Shown piece after piece: positions 16,366-26,410 of a stretch of 43,687 nucleotides of DNA. A program made the translations under genes and the position numbers. The first letter of the stretch is position 1. Each line of letters starts with the position of its first letter. Source of the DNA: Candidatus Omnitrophota bacterium (lineage in GTDB: Bacteria > Omnitrophota > Gorgyraeia > Zapsychrales > Zapsychraceae). Below the pieces are notes generated by a model. The model did no database searches. It had not been told where the DNA came from and saw only the letters and a list, made by a program, of their open reading frames with translations. The stretch lies in contig JANQMA010000027.1 in NCBI GenBank assembly GCA_028280285.1, positions 1 to 43,687 on the forward strand, written 5' to 3'.

Positions 16366-19300
16366 ATGAGAAGAAAAATATTAAAACCAATATATAAATT
16401 CTTGTGTATAGGCTTAAGCCTGATCTTGGCCATGCCTTTGAGCACCCCTGTACAGGCCCAAACTGTATGGCCGCTGCCGGTCCCAGGGACAATCGTTACC
16501 ACAAGTGCGGTCTTTAATCCCGCCATGATGATGGGACTCACCATACACCCGGAAGATCCATTTTTGTTCGATTTCATTGTTCATCCAGGTGATGGCAATC
16601 TTAAAGGCAAGGCCTTTAATAAAGAGTCACTTAAACTGATCAAATACTTTATGGCTGCTTTAACTACGCCTGAAGATCAGATGTGGGTGAACCTATCCCC
16701 TTATGAAAAGAATCGGATTATTCCTAAAGAATTTGGACAGACTGAGATGGGTAGGGATTTACTTGCCCAAGACTACATGCTCAAACAACTAACCGCTTCA
16801 CTCATGAACCCGGATGATAAACTGGGAGACAAATTTTGGCAAAAGATAAGAGAGCAGGCATACGAAAAATATGGAACTAAGGATATTCCAACAAATGTTT
16901 TTAATAAAGTTTGGATTGTTCCTGAAAAAGCTGTTGTGCATCAAAATGGAGCAAGCGTATTTGTGGTGGAAAGTTATTTGAAGGTGATGTTGGAAACTGA
17001 TTATTTTGCTATGCAAAAGGATGCTCGTCGCTCGTCGCTCGTTGTTCACTCTAATAACCGAGCATCGAGCATCGAGCATCAAGCATCTGAATCAGAAAGT
17101 TTAATTCGTAAAATAATCATCCCCGCCATTGAACACGAAATCAACACAGGCAAAACCTTTGCCAACTTACGCCAAATCGCTCATTCCAGCATTCTGGCCG
17201 CCTGGTATAAACAAAACATACAAAAAAATATTTTACGCCAGATCTATATCGATAAAGGCAAAACCGACGGAATAGATATACAAGACAAAGAAGTTACTCA
17301 AAAAATTTACAATCAGTATGTCGCAGCCTTTAAAAACGGAGTTCATAACTTTATCAAAGAAGAGTATGATCCACAAACCCAACAGATCACCCCGCAAAAA
17401 TACTTTTCTGGAGGAGTAAATTTAGATTACGCATCTCTAAATAAACAGCAAGCAACAGATAGTGCTACTTTATATACCAAACTACAAAAAGCATCAATAG
17501 TCGCAGTATATTTAAAAAACTTTCTACAAAAGAAAAAATCTGAGTCTACACCGGCACAAAGCTTTAGTATACGACAGAACACAAATCGAAAAACTATACT
17601 CCACAATCTTAACCTTTGGATTCAAACTCATGGACAAAATCTAATATGGAACACTGATACGAAAAACCCTATTAATGCAGCAATACGTGTTGATAACAAT
17701 TTATTACACTATGCCAACGCAATCCGTACTGACATTGTTCCAGATAAGTCATGGGCTCAAAATACTCGAGAAGAATACCGTTTGGACTACTTAACAACTC
17801 CAAAAAAACAAAAACGTTATTTTCAAGACAACTTTTCTCCACAACCTGGAGCTTTTGGATCAATTAACATATGGATAAAAACGATAAATATTCATACACC
17901 AACAGGTAAAGAACACAAAATAAACACTTTGGTCATTGAAGATATTCAACAACGTATCGGATACAGCGATATTCCTCAACGTAAACGACAAATACTTGAC
18001 TTATGGAGGGATGCCGCTATTCGCATTGTTCAAGATTTTTCTAAGCAAAATAAAATTTTGTTGATTGTTCCACAAAATCCAACTGAGCACTTTCAAACAC
18101 AATATGAGCGCAATTATATCGCCCCATTTTCCGAAGTGGATAGCCATGGTAGACAACGTCTAAATTGGCGTGGTCAGTTAACCATCAAACATGCATTGGC
18201 ACACGATAAAACACATCATTTTATAACACCAAATAGTTTAGTTAAGCTCGATGGTATTGAGTATTCATTAGACCAACTAGAATTCACTTCGTATGATTTT
18301 GCATCGATATCAAAACCCAAAAATGAGGGCAAATCGCTTGAAGAAGCGGTTAATGACAACGCTCCTTTGAAAAAAACTGCCGCTCAAAATAGAACTTCGC
18401 GTACTCCTGAAAATTTTAAAAATCCATTGTTAGCGAAGGCCATCCGTGATTACCGGATAAAAATTGCCAGCCTTAATGCAAAACCTTTTGATAATCTATT
18501 CACAGGATTTACGGCTTCAATACACACTCCAGAAAATGGAATTGATAACACTTTCACGCAAAAACTAATTAACGCCAGTATGATGGATTTAAAATTTGGC
18601 AAAGGTTTGATCTACCATGGCTCGGAAGATGTCTATTCCGTAATTTCTTCCGGATTTACTGAGCCTGGTATGCACCTGACACGCGCAGGACTCATGGCAT
18701 GGCGACGAGAAGAAAGCAACATATTGAATAATGGCATCGATAAAAGAGGTATTATAGTTATTGATACTGATATTTTTAATAAACATTTCCGCGCAGGTAA
18801 TGCTGACCTGGATTTAACAGGAAGAGGTCCTGATTCTGACTTAATTGATCCCGAACCAACTTTTCAGATATCTATATCGCTCTCTGCTATAAAAGAAATT
18901 TGGATAACTAAAGAGTCTTTTGATGCATATACAAAATTAGCTCAAACAAGTAACAATGATAATATTAGAAATAATTTAAACCTGTTGTTTGAACAAGAAA
19001 AATTAAAAGTTATACCGGGCCTCAGAACTAGCACAGTAGAAGCTGACGAATATATTCAAAATTATATTTTCCAACGTAATTTATTAAAAGACATTCCTGG
19101 GTTTCAGATAATCCCATCACAATTTAAGGAAAGCAAAGCAAGCAAAAAAACTTTTACTGTTACGTCTGAAAGCAATAATACTCGATTTGGGTTTAAAAAA
19201 CGTCCTGACGGCACATATTACATGAATATAATCCAAATGAACGAAGATCAGTTTACATTTTTATTTGATGAATCCGAACGAATGACAGAACTTATCACTC

Positions 19301-21189
19301 CTAGCGGCAAAAAACAAAAATACATATACAACGATAAAAGATACGGCTTAATTATTATTCAAGAAAATAAGCAGGGAGAAGAGATATACAGAGAAAATCA
19401 TTTCGATTCTGCTTCAATGGATCAAGGCAAATCGCTTGAAGAAACGATTAATGATACTGCTTCATTGTCAATAGTTAGTACTAATTGGGAAACAGACTTT
19501 CCTTATCGTCCAAGACTATTATCCCATGATCGAACAGAATTGAAAAAAGAAAGCATACAAAAACTCATTGATAATAAATTAATAGATTCACAGGAACTCG
19601 GATTTTTTCGTCAAATAGAACAACAAAAATTTGTAACCGAAACAGATGTTCCTTTCGAACTTAGTCACATATTGGCACAATTAATCGAGAACGGTCTTAT
19701 TTACAAAAATTCAAATAATATTTTAATTCCCGTCTATTGGGTAGAATCAACAGAAGACGAAATTCCTCTCAATCGACGAGCCAAAATGTTAAAGGCCTTT
19801 CGTGGAAAAACATTACTTTATGATCAAACAGGCCTTAAATCGCATAAAGACTCTGATTTAGTAATCGAATATTTTGATGAACGCGGAGATAATAGACGCG
19901 TTATGTTAGTTTCTTTAGATGATACTCAACCATTTGTATTTAAATATACCCATAAGCATCGTAAAGCTATTGCTGAACAATTTGCGCTTATGTCTAAAGT
20001 CATAAACTTTCAAAAAATTCAAAAAGAACAGCAATCATTTTATGACAAACTAGCAAATAAATACGGCGTAAAAAACTCGCCCGTTGTAAAACCAGGAGGA
20101 TACTTAAAAGTTGAAAACACTGAGCTTTTCACAGAAGAATATGTAGACGGCCCTACACGCGGAGATTTAATGAACATACTTGTCAACCAAAAAGGATTAA
20201 AACGGGAAGCCGTGACAAGAGAATTAGTCCGGTTTGAGGGAAGAGGATTGGCCCAGATTTGGCAGGCCAATGAAAAATATAACCGAGGCCTCGTCCTGCA
20301 TGACTTAACCAAGCGTAATGTTAAATTTACTAAATTAGAAAATGGTAATATTATCGCCAAATATTTTGATTTTGAAATAACCTCCATGACACATCAATGG
20401 TCGGCCTTGCGCCATTATATGAATAATCTAGAACTTCCATTTTTAAACCATGCTTTCTTTGTACTCGGATGGGCTGAAGGGCTAGGTAAAATAGATTTCT
20501 TTCATTTTCTTAGAGTGATTTCATTTGATGATGATCTTCTAGGCATTTTAACTTTATTAACACAAGCGATAGCACAAGCCGAATCTTTAGGTGAAAGTAT
20601 AACATTCTATTTTCCTGAAGAGGTAGATAAGCATCCGGAAAATCTGCAAAAAAATAAACTAAAATATTGGGCAGAGTATATATTGCATATTTTAACCAAC
20701 ACCAGATTAAACCAGGATGTACTTGAAAATTTAGATGAAATACAAACCGCCCTTCTAGAAAAGATAACCAAAATTTATTATTCAGATGAAACGAGGGAAA
20801 AAGCTAAAAGATTAACAGATCAATTAGGATCTATCATTTATCAGGCAATGACAGATCCAGATATTACACTTCAGGCATTCGCTGAAAATTTACTTAACTT
20901 ACGGAACAGCGGTATTGAGTCTAATTTTGTTAGAAGTTATTATGATTTAGCTGCGCTACAAATACCATCTGATCTTGGAGGGATTAATTTGAATCCATCT
21001 ATTTATGATATTGAAACGCGTGGCGAGAGCTCAGAGTTTGATTTTACCTTTGAGGATCCAGCCGTGATCAATGCAGATATCACCGGCCTGGTGCCTGTCA
21101 TCATTAATGTCACGCCTGTGACTAACATTCCGCTACTGATTGGCGTTAAAGAAGAAGCAAAAGAAGAGTTGTTATCTTTGGCCCAATAA
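16366..21189 (+). CDS. Giant secreted multidomain protein (1607 aa), probable Omnitrophota-type family
   Basis: Signal peptide; MMGLTIHPEDPFLFDFIV, IPTNVFNKVWIVPEKA, QKYFSGGVN, C-terminal GGINLNPS...ITGLVPVIINVTPV; kinase-like HDLTKRNV/DFE. Confidence 0.75.
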   Translation: MRRKILKPIYKFLCIGLSLILAMPLSTPVQAQTVWPLPVPGTIVTTSAVFNPAMMMGLTIHPEDPFLFDFIVHPGDGNLKGKAFNKESLKLIKYFMAALTTPEDQMWVNLSPYEKNRIIPKEFGQTEMGRDLLAQDYMLKQLTASLMNPDDKLGDKFWQKIREQAYEKYGTKDIPTNVFNKVWIVPEKAVVHQNGASVFVVESYLKVMLETDYFAMQKDARRSSLVVHSNNRASSIEHQASESESLIRKIIIPAIEHEINTGKTFANLRQIAHSSILAAWYKQNIQKNILRQIYIDKGKTDGIDIQDKEVTQKIYNQYVAAFKNGVHNFIKEEYDPQTQQITPQKYFSGGVNLDYASLNKQQATDSATLYTKLQKASIVAVYLKNFLQKKKSESTPAQSFSIRQNTNRKTILHNLNLWIQTHGQNLIWNTDTKNPINAAIRVDNNLLHYANAIRTDIVPDKSWAQNTREEYRLDYLTTPKKQKRYFQDNFSPQPGAFGSINIWIKTINIHTPTGKEHKINTLVIEDIQQRIGYSDIPQRKRQILDLWRDAAIRIVQDFSKQNKILLIVPQNPTEHFQTQYERNYIAPFSEVDSHGRQRLNWRGQLTIKHALAHDKTHHFITPNSLVKLDGIEYSLDQLEFTSYDFASISKPKNEGKSLEEAVNDNAPLKKTAAQNRTSRTPENFKNPLLAKAIRDYRIKIASLNAKPFDNLFTGFTASIHTPENGIDNTFTQKLINASMMDLKFGKGLIYHGSEDVYSVISSGFTEPGMHLTRAGLMAWRREESNILNNGIDKRGIIVIDTDIFNKHFRAGNADLDLTGRGPDSDLIDPEPTFQISISLSAIKEIWITKESFDAYTKLAQTSNNDNIRNNLNLLFEQEKLKVIPGLRTSTVEADEYIQNYIFQRNLLKDIPGFQIIPSQFKESKASKKTFTVTSESNNTRFGFKKRPDGTYYMNIIQMNEDQFTFLFDESERMTELITPSGKKQKYIYNDKRYGLIIIQENKQGEEIYRENHFDSASMDQGKSLEETINDTASLSIVSTNWETDFPYRPRLLSHDRTELKKESIQKLIDNKLIDSQELGFFRQIEQQKFVTETDVPFELSHILAQLIENGLIYKNSNNILIPVYWVESTEDEIPLNRRAKMLKAFRGKTLLYDQTGLKSHKDSDLVIEYFDERGDNRRVMLVSLDDTQPFVFKYTHKHRKAIAEQFALMSKVINFQKIQKEQQSFYDKLANKYGVKNSPVVKPGGYLKVENTELFTEEYVDGPTRGDLMNILVNQKGLKREAVTRELVRFEGRGLAQIWQANEKYNRGLVLHDLTKRNVKFTKLENGNIIAKYFDFEITSMTHQWSALRHYMNNLELPFLNHAFFVLGWAEGLGKIDFFHFLRVISFDDDLLGILTLLTQAIAQAESLGESITFYFPEEVDKHPENLQKNKLKYWAEYILHILTNTRLNQDVLENLDEIQTALLEKITKIYYSDETREKAKRLTDQLGSIIYQAMTDPDITLQAFAENLLNLRNSGIESNFVRSYYDLAALQIPSDLGGINLNPSIYDIETRGESSEFDFTFEDPAVINADITGLVPVIINVTPVTNIPLLIGVKEEAKEELLSLAQ
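17020..17087. repeat. Heptamer-tetrad palindrome inside the giant ORF, 12-nt loop
   Basis: GATGCTC GTCGCTC GTCGCTC GTTGTTC / rc GATGCTT GATGCTC GATGCTC GATGCTC; right arm identical over 28 nt to 15005-15032. Confidence 0.9.
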
Positions 21190-21231
21190 ATTCCCCAATA
21201 TCCGCTAAAAACATGTATCTACACATAATGC

Positions 21232-21260
21232 TTGAAATCTGATCCAAACTGTAGTAAAGT
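21232..21260 (+). promoter_or_regulatory. Promoter TTGAAA-N17-TAAAGT upstream of nfu gene
   Basis: -35/-10 match with 17-nt spacing. Confidence 0.45.
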
Positions 21261-21347
21261 CTTAGCCGAAATAAGTCAAAAAAGTAATGATTTAAGCCTA
21301 TATATTCCGCCATTTTAAGCAAATAAATATTTTATAAGGAGCCTGTG

Positions 21348-21914
21348 ATGGACATTCGACTCATGGTGCAAAGCACCCCAAACCCCAATGCACTGAAATT
21401 TGTGCTTAATATCCCGATGCGGACAGACGGTAATGTGACTTACAAATCGGCGGACGAGACAGAGCATAATCCGCTGGCCAAAGCTATTTTCGATGTGGAT
21501 GCAAATATCAGCGAGGTTTATTTCTTTGATAATTATGTCACTGTTACGCAGAACGGTCAGGCCGATTGGGATGATCTCGAGGAGAAAATCCGCGATACTA
21601 TTACCGCGAATGCGGCCGATCATAATCCCGGATTTTTTCACGAGCAGCCTAAAGAAGATTTAAAACCGGTTGCAGAAGAAACACCTGAGATTAAACAGAT
21701 CAATGCGATTTTAGATGAAACGATCAGACCGGCTTTGCAAATGGACGGCGGGGATCTTCAGATCGCTGCATTTACCGACAATGTGCTAAGCATTTATTAT
21801 CAAGGTGCCTGCGGCTCATGCCCGAGCGCGACCATGGGGACACTCCATGCAATTGAAAACATTTTGAAAAACGAGTTTAATCCGGATATCAGTGTCGAAC
21901 TCGCGGAAGTTTAA
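21348..21914 (+). CDS. Nfu-type Fe-S scaffold (Nfu N-terminal plus NifU C-terminal domain)
   Basis: STPNPNALKFVLN; MDGGDLQIAAF...GACGSCPSATMGT. Confidence 0.92.
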   Translation: MDIRLMVQSTPNPNALKFVLNIPMRTDGNVTYKSADETEHNPLAKAIFDVDANISEVYFFDNYVTVTQNGQADWDDLEEKIRDTITANAADHNPGFFHEQPKEDLKPVAEETPEIKQINAILDETIRPALQMDGGDLQIAAFTDNVLSIYYQGACGSCPSATMGTLHAIENILKNEFNPDISVELAEV

Positions 21915-21915
21915 T

Positions 21916-22251
21916 ATGAACTTAACGAGTAAAAAATGTCAGCCTTGTGAAGGAATCGGATCAGCCTATACAAAAGAAGAGGCTGAGGCCCAATTACCAC
22001 AAGTGCTACAATGGAAAATTACAGACGATGGCAAGGCTATTTTCCGTGATTATAAGGTCAAAAACTTTATGGTTGCTGTAAAATTTATTAATGATATTGC
22101 CGAGATTGCTGAGGCCGAAGATCATCATCCGGATATTCATTTAACCGGATACCGCAATGTGCATATTGATCTAACTACCCATGCGCTCGGTGGACTGACT
22201 GAGAACGATTTTATCGTTGCAGCAAAGATTAATGAGATAAAAATTCCGTAG
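21916..22251 (+). CDS. Pterin-4a-carbinolamine dehydratase
   Basis: AEAEDHHPDIHLTGYRNVHIDLTTHALGGLTENDF. Confidence 0.92.
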   Translation: MNLTSKKCQPCEGIGSAYTKEEAEAQLPQVLQWKITDDGKAIFRDYKVKNFMVAVKFINDIAEIAEAEDHHPDIHLTGYRNVHIDLTTHALGGLTENDFIVAAKINEIKIP

Positions 22252-22332
22252 AGGCCGACCAATGCGTCGGCCTTATGATACAAATTGAATCGCATTTATG
22301 TATTTTATGGGCGGACACGTTGGTCCGCCCCT
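22252..22332. repeat. Two related hairpins before the Rrf2 gene
   Basis: GGCCGAC-CAATGC-GTCGGCC and GGGCGGAC-ACGTTG-GTCCGCCC; share GACCAAYGYGTC in opposite orientations. Confidence 0.8.
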
Positions 22333-22355
22333 ACAGTACACATGGTTTAAATATT

Positions 22356-22808
22356 ATGTTCAAAATAAACAGAAAACTAGAATACTCACTGATTGCCCTT
22401 AAGCATATGAATATCAAAAAGCCCGGGCAATTGACGACGGCTAAGGAAATCTGCGCAATCTATACGACACCGTTTGATCCGACATCACGTGTTTTGCAGA
22501 TTTTAACGCAAAACGGCATACTGCGCGCCGAACAAGGCGCACGCGGCGGCTATCAGCTTGTCAAAGACCTAAACACCGTAACCGTGAAAAAATTATCGGA
22601 CATGATTGTCGGTGAAATTGAAATCGCTAATTGTTTTCACGGCGATTACTCCGCCTGCACAGCATCGGCCTCTTGCAATATTATCGCGCCGATGTTGAAC
22701 CTAAATGAACGCATCAACGGTCTATTTGATCAAATCAAAGTGGCCGATCTTATAGACGCGAAACATTCAAAGGAAAAGCAAATACAAACAAAGGAAATAG
22801 TGACATAA
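22356..22808 (+). CDS. Rrf2 family transcriptional regulator of the suf operon
   Basis: INRKLEYSLIALKHM, VLQILTQNGILRAEQGARGGYQL, Cys-containing C-terminal region; adjacent to sufB. Confidence 0.88.
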   Translation: MFKINRKLEYSLIALKHMNIKKPGQLTTAKEICAIYTTPFDPTSRVLQILTQNGILRAEQGARGGYQLVKDLNTVTVKKLSDMIVGEIEIANCFHGDYSACTASASCNIIAPMLNLNERINGLFDQIKVADLIDAKHSKEKQIQTKEIVT

Positions 22809-24296
22809 ATGAGCGAGACGCAAATGATTAAACCAAGTGACGAAAAAATATTAAACGAAAAGACGATTGAAGAAAATCAATTATCCCGCCGTGAGTATCA
22901 ATACGGTTTTACAACTGATATTGAGATGGACCGTATTCCTAAAGGGCTTAATGAGGAAACGATTCGTCTGATCTCAGAAAAGAAAAATGAACCTGAGTGG
23001 ATGCTTGAGTGGCGGCTTAAGGCCTACAAACATTGGCTAACGCTTAAAGAACCGACATGGCCCAATTTTGAATACGGCCCGATCGACTATCAAGGCATTA
23101 GTTATTATACGGCACCTAAAAATAAGCCAAAACTAGACAGCCTTGATGATGCCGATCCGGAACTCATTAAAACATTCGAACGATTAGGCATTCCGCTAAC
23201 TGAGCAAAAACGCCTCGCCGGTGTTGCGGTCGATGCTGTTTTTGACAGTGTGTCTGTCGGGACAACACACACCAAGGAATTAGAGAAAGTCGGTGTTATT
23301 TTCTGCTCAATTTCAGAGGCCATTCAAAACCATCCGGAATTGGTTAAAAAATATCTCGGCGCCGTTGTTCCTTATTCGGATAACTTCTTTGCCGCGCTTA
23401 ACTCAGCTGTGTTTAGCGACGGCTCATTTTGTTATATCCCAAAAGGTGTAACATGTCCGCTTGAGCTTTCAACTTACTTCCGTATTAACGCTGCTGAATC
23501 AGGACAGTTTGAACGCACACTGATCATTGCCGAAGAGGGAAGTTATGTCAGCTACCTTGAAGGCTGTACAGCCCCAATGCGTGATGAAAATCAATTGCAT
23601 GCCGCTGTTGTTGAAATCTTAACCCTTGATAATGCCGAGGTGAAATACTCAACTGTTCAAAACTGGTATGCAGGCGACAAAGAAGGTAAAGGCGGTGTTT
23701 ATAACTTTGTTACTAAACGCGGCAAATGCGAAGGGGCGAATTCAAAGATTTCGTGGACACAAGTTGAAGCCGGGAGTGCTATCACCTGGAAATACCCAAG
23801 TGTGATTTTAAAGGGTGACAATTCTATCGGTGAATTCTATTCGGTTGCCCTGACAAGCCACAAGATGGAGGCCGATACCGGCACAAAGATGATTCATATC
23901 GGTAAAAATACCTCGAGTACGATTGTCTCTAAAGGTATCTCAACCGATGAATCAAACAACAGTTACCGCGGACTGGTTAAATTTCTGCCGTCGGCGGAGA
24001 ACTCACGTAATTATTCTCAATGTGATTCCATGCTTGTTGGCAACAAATGCAGCGCCAACACATTTCCATATATTGAGGCGAATAATCCAACCGCAACACT
24101 GGAACATGAAGCCTCAACATCTAAGATCAATGCCGAGCAGTTGTTCTATTTAACATCGCGCGGCCTTGATTTAGAGCAAGCCATTTCGCTTGTCATCAAC
24201 GGCTTCTGTAAAGAAGTCTTTAAGGAACTGCCGCTTGAATTTGCGACAGAGGCGGTTAAATTACTTGAAATGAAACTGGAAGGATCAGTAGGATAA
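22809..24296 (+). CDS. sufB: Fe-S cluster assembly protein SufB
   Basis: [26 protein letters not shown]-region and SufB C-terminus [18 protein letters not shown]. Confidence 0.97.
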   Translation: MSETQMIKPSDEKILNEKTIEENQLSRREYQYGFTTDIEMDRIPKGLNEETIRLISEKKNEPEWMLEWRLKAYKHWLTLKEPTWPNFEYGPIDYQGISYYTAPKNKPKLDSLDDADPELIKTFERLGIPLTEQKRLAGVAVDAVFDSVSVGTTHTKELEKVGVIFCSISEAIQNHPELVKKYLGAVVPYSDNFFAALNSAVFSDGSFCYIPKGVTCPLELSTYFRINAAESGQFERTLIIAEEGSYVSYLEGCTAPMRDENQLHAAVVEILTLDNAEVKYSTVQNWYAGDKEGKGGVYNFVTKRGKCEGANSKISWTQVEAGSAITWKYPSVILKGDNSIGEFYSVALTSHKMEADTGTKMIHIGKNTSSTIVSKGISTDESNNSYRGLVKFLPSAENSRNYSQCDSMLVGNKCSANTFPYIEANNPTATLEHEASTSKINAEQLFYLTSRGLDLEQAISLVINGFCKEVFKELPLEFATEAVKLLEMKLEGSVG

Positions 24297-24314
24297 TAGA
24301 GAGGACTAAACAAA

Positions 24315-25073
24315 ATGATCGAAATTAAAAATCTCCACGCTCACGTTGAAGGCGATGGAACAGAAATATTAAAAGGAATTGACTTAACCATTAACGCAGG
24401 CGAAATCCACGCGATTATGGGACCGAACGGCTCCGGTAAAAGCACGCTGTCTAAAATCATCGCCGGGAATCCGGAATACGAAGTCACCGAAGGCTCAATT
24501 GTCTTTGAACGCGACTTTAAAAAAATCGATATCCTTGAGCTCGAGCCGGAAGAACGCGCGCGGATGGGCATCTTTATGGCCTTCCAATATCCGGTCGAAG
24601 TACCGGGGGTAACCACATCACTTTTCCTGCGCACCGCATTTAATGAAGTATGTAAGGCCCATGGTGTAGATGAGATGGACGCCCTTGATTTTAATGAATA
24701 TTTAAAATCAAAGATGGCCATGCTTGATATGGATGATAAGTTTATCAACCGTCCGGTTAACGTTGACTTCTCCGGGGGTGAGAAAAAGCGTAATGAAATC
24801 CTGCAAATGGCTGTTCTTAATCCGATGTTTAATGTCCTGGATGAAACCGATTCCGGACTTGATATCGACTCCATGCGTATTGTCGCTGACGGTGTCAATA
24901 AGCTCAAAAATGATAATAATGCGTTTCTTGTCATTACACATTATCAAAGACTGCTTAATTACATCGTCCCTGACTATGTTCATATCCTTCATGACGGTAA
25001 AATCATCCGCTCCGAAGGCAAGGAACTGGCCCTTCAGGTCGAAGAAAAAGGCTATGACTGGCTTTTAAGCTAA
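24315..25073 (+). CDS. sufC: Fe-S cluster assembly ATPase SufC
   Basis: GPNGSGKSTLSKIIAG, SGGEKKRNEILQM, DETDSGLDID. Confidence 0.97.
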   Translation: MIEIKNLHAHVEGDGTEILKGIDLTINAGEIHAIMGPNGSGKSTLSKIIAGNPEYEVTEGSIVFERDFKKIDILELEPEERARMGIFMAFQYPVEVPGVTTSLFLRTAFNEVCKAHGVDEMDALDFNEYLKSKMAMLDMDDKFINRPVNVDFSGGEKKRNEILQMAVLNPMFNVLDETDSGLDIDSMRIVADGVNKLKNDNNAFLVITHYQRLLNYIVPDYVHILHDGKIIRSEGKELALQVEEKGYDWLLS

Positions 25074-25105
25074 ACTTACAAACAATACGCAAAGGTTAAC
25101 CCATT

Positions 25106-26410
25106 ATGAGTAACTTGATTGAAAATTTTAAAACATTAAAGAATAGAGCCGAAACCGGGCATCCGGCCTGGCTTAATACCTTTCAAGATGAACGCTTTGC
25201 CAATTTTGAAAAGGCAGGCATCCCGACTGTCAAAAATGAAGAGTGGAAATACACTAATCTCGCCCAACTTTCCAAAGAAAAGTTCGACGCGCTGACAGAC
25301 AGCGAAGGGGCTATTCCTGAGGAATACAACACCTACGTCAATAAAGATGAACTTAATATCGTCTTTACCAATGGCACGCTTAATAATGAACTATCCAATA
25401 TCACGGAAATTTCCGGTGTTGAGATCAAAACGCTTAAAAACGCTCTTGTCGAAAATGAAGAAGAGATTAAGGCGATACTTGCCAAAAACGATATCGGCAA
25501 CACCGATGCCTTTATTGAACTTAATAATGCGCTGATCAATGACGGTGTATTTATTAAAGCCAAAAAGGGCACTGTTTCAGAAGAACTTATTCACATTGTT
25601 CATTTAACGACAACCGATAAACCGATCGTCAACAATATCCGCACCATCATTGTGCTAGAAGAATCAACAGAGATTAATGTTCTTGAAAGCTATGTTGCCT
25701 TTGGTAACAACGCAAAATACCTTTCAAATTCTCTGACCGACTGTTTTGTCAACGATAATGCGACACTGCATTATGTCAAAGCGCAAACCGAAAGCGAAGC
25801 GTCTTACCATATCGGCAACACACGCGTTAGTGTCGAGCGTAACGCCAACTTTAAAGGTTTTACGCTGACAACCAATTCAGGTTTCACACGCAATGAGCTT
25901 GACATCGTGATCAATGGCGAAGGCTCTGACGGGACGCTGCATTCGCTTTACAGCATCTTTAATGAGCAGCATGTCGACAATCACACATCCGTGGATCATC
26001 GTGTACCGAACTGCACCAGCAATCAGCTGTATAAAGGCATTTTAAACGATGCATCGCATGCGGTGTTTAACGGCAAAATCTTTGTGCGCGATATCGCCCA
26101 ACAAACAAACTCTTATCAGCTTAACAAAAATTTACTTCTCGGTAAAAAAGCGCATGTCGATACCAAACCGCAGCTTGAAATTTTTGCCGATGATGTCCGC
26201 TGCACACACGGGGCAACGATCGGTCAGCTGGAAGAGGATGAAATCTTTTATCTGCAAACACGTGGGGTTTCCCGCAAGGATGCCATCCGCATCATTGCCA
26301 CGGGTTTTGCCGAAGAGAGCGTTGAGGAAATCAAACTTAAAGCCATCCAGTCAAAGCTGCTTTATCTCCTTCAACCGTCGATCGATAATTTAAGCCATGG
26401 GCAACTTTAA
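25106..26410 (+). CDS. sufD: Fe-S cluster assembly protein SufD
   Basis: NEEWKYTNL, KPQLEIFADDVRCTHGATIGQLEEDEIFYLQTRG. Confidence 0.96.
   Translation: MSNLIENFKTLKNRAETGHPAWLNTFQDERFANFEKAGIPTVKNEEWKYTNLAQLSKEKFDALTDSEGAIPEEYNTYVNKDELNIVFTNGTLNNELSNITEISGVEIKTLKNALVENEEEIKAILAKNDIGNTDAFIELNNALINDGVFIKAKKGTVSEELIHIVHLTTTDKPIVNNIRTIIVLEESTEINVLESYVAFGNNAKYLSNSLTDCFVNDNATLHYVKAQTESEASYHIGNTRVSVERNANFKGFTLTTNSGFTRNELDIVINGEGSDGTLHSLYSIFNEQHVDNHTSVDHRVPNCTSNQLYKGILNDASHAVFNGKIFVRDIAQQTNSYQLNKNLLLGKKAHVDTKPQLEIFADDVRCTHGATIGQLEEDEIFYLQTRGVSRKDAIRIIATGFAEESVEEIKLKAIQSKLLYLLQPSIDNLSHGQL

Noticed and set aside
24341-24934. 197-aa minus-strand ORF opposite sufC
   Set aside because: Shadow ORF over a strongly conserved gene; no recognisable motif.
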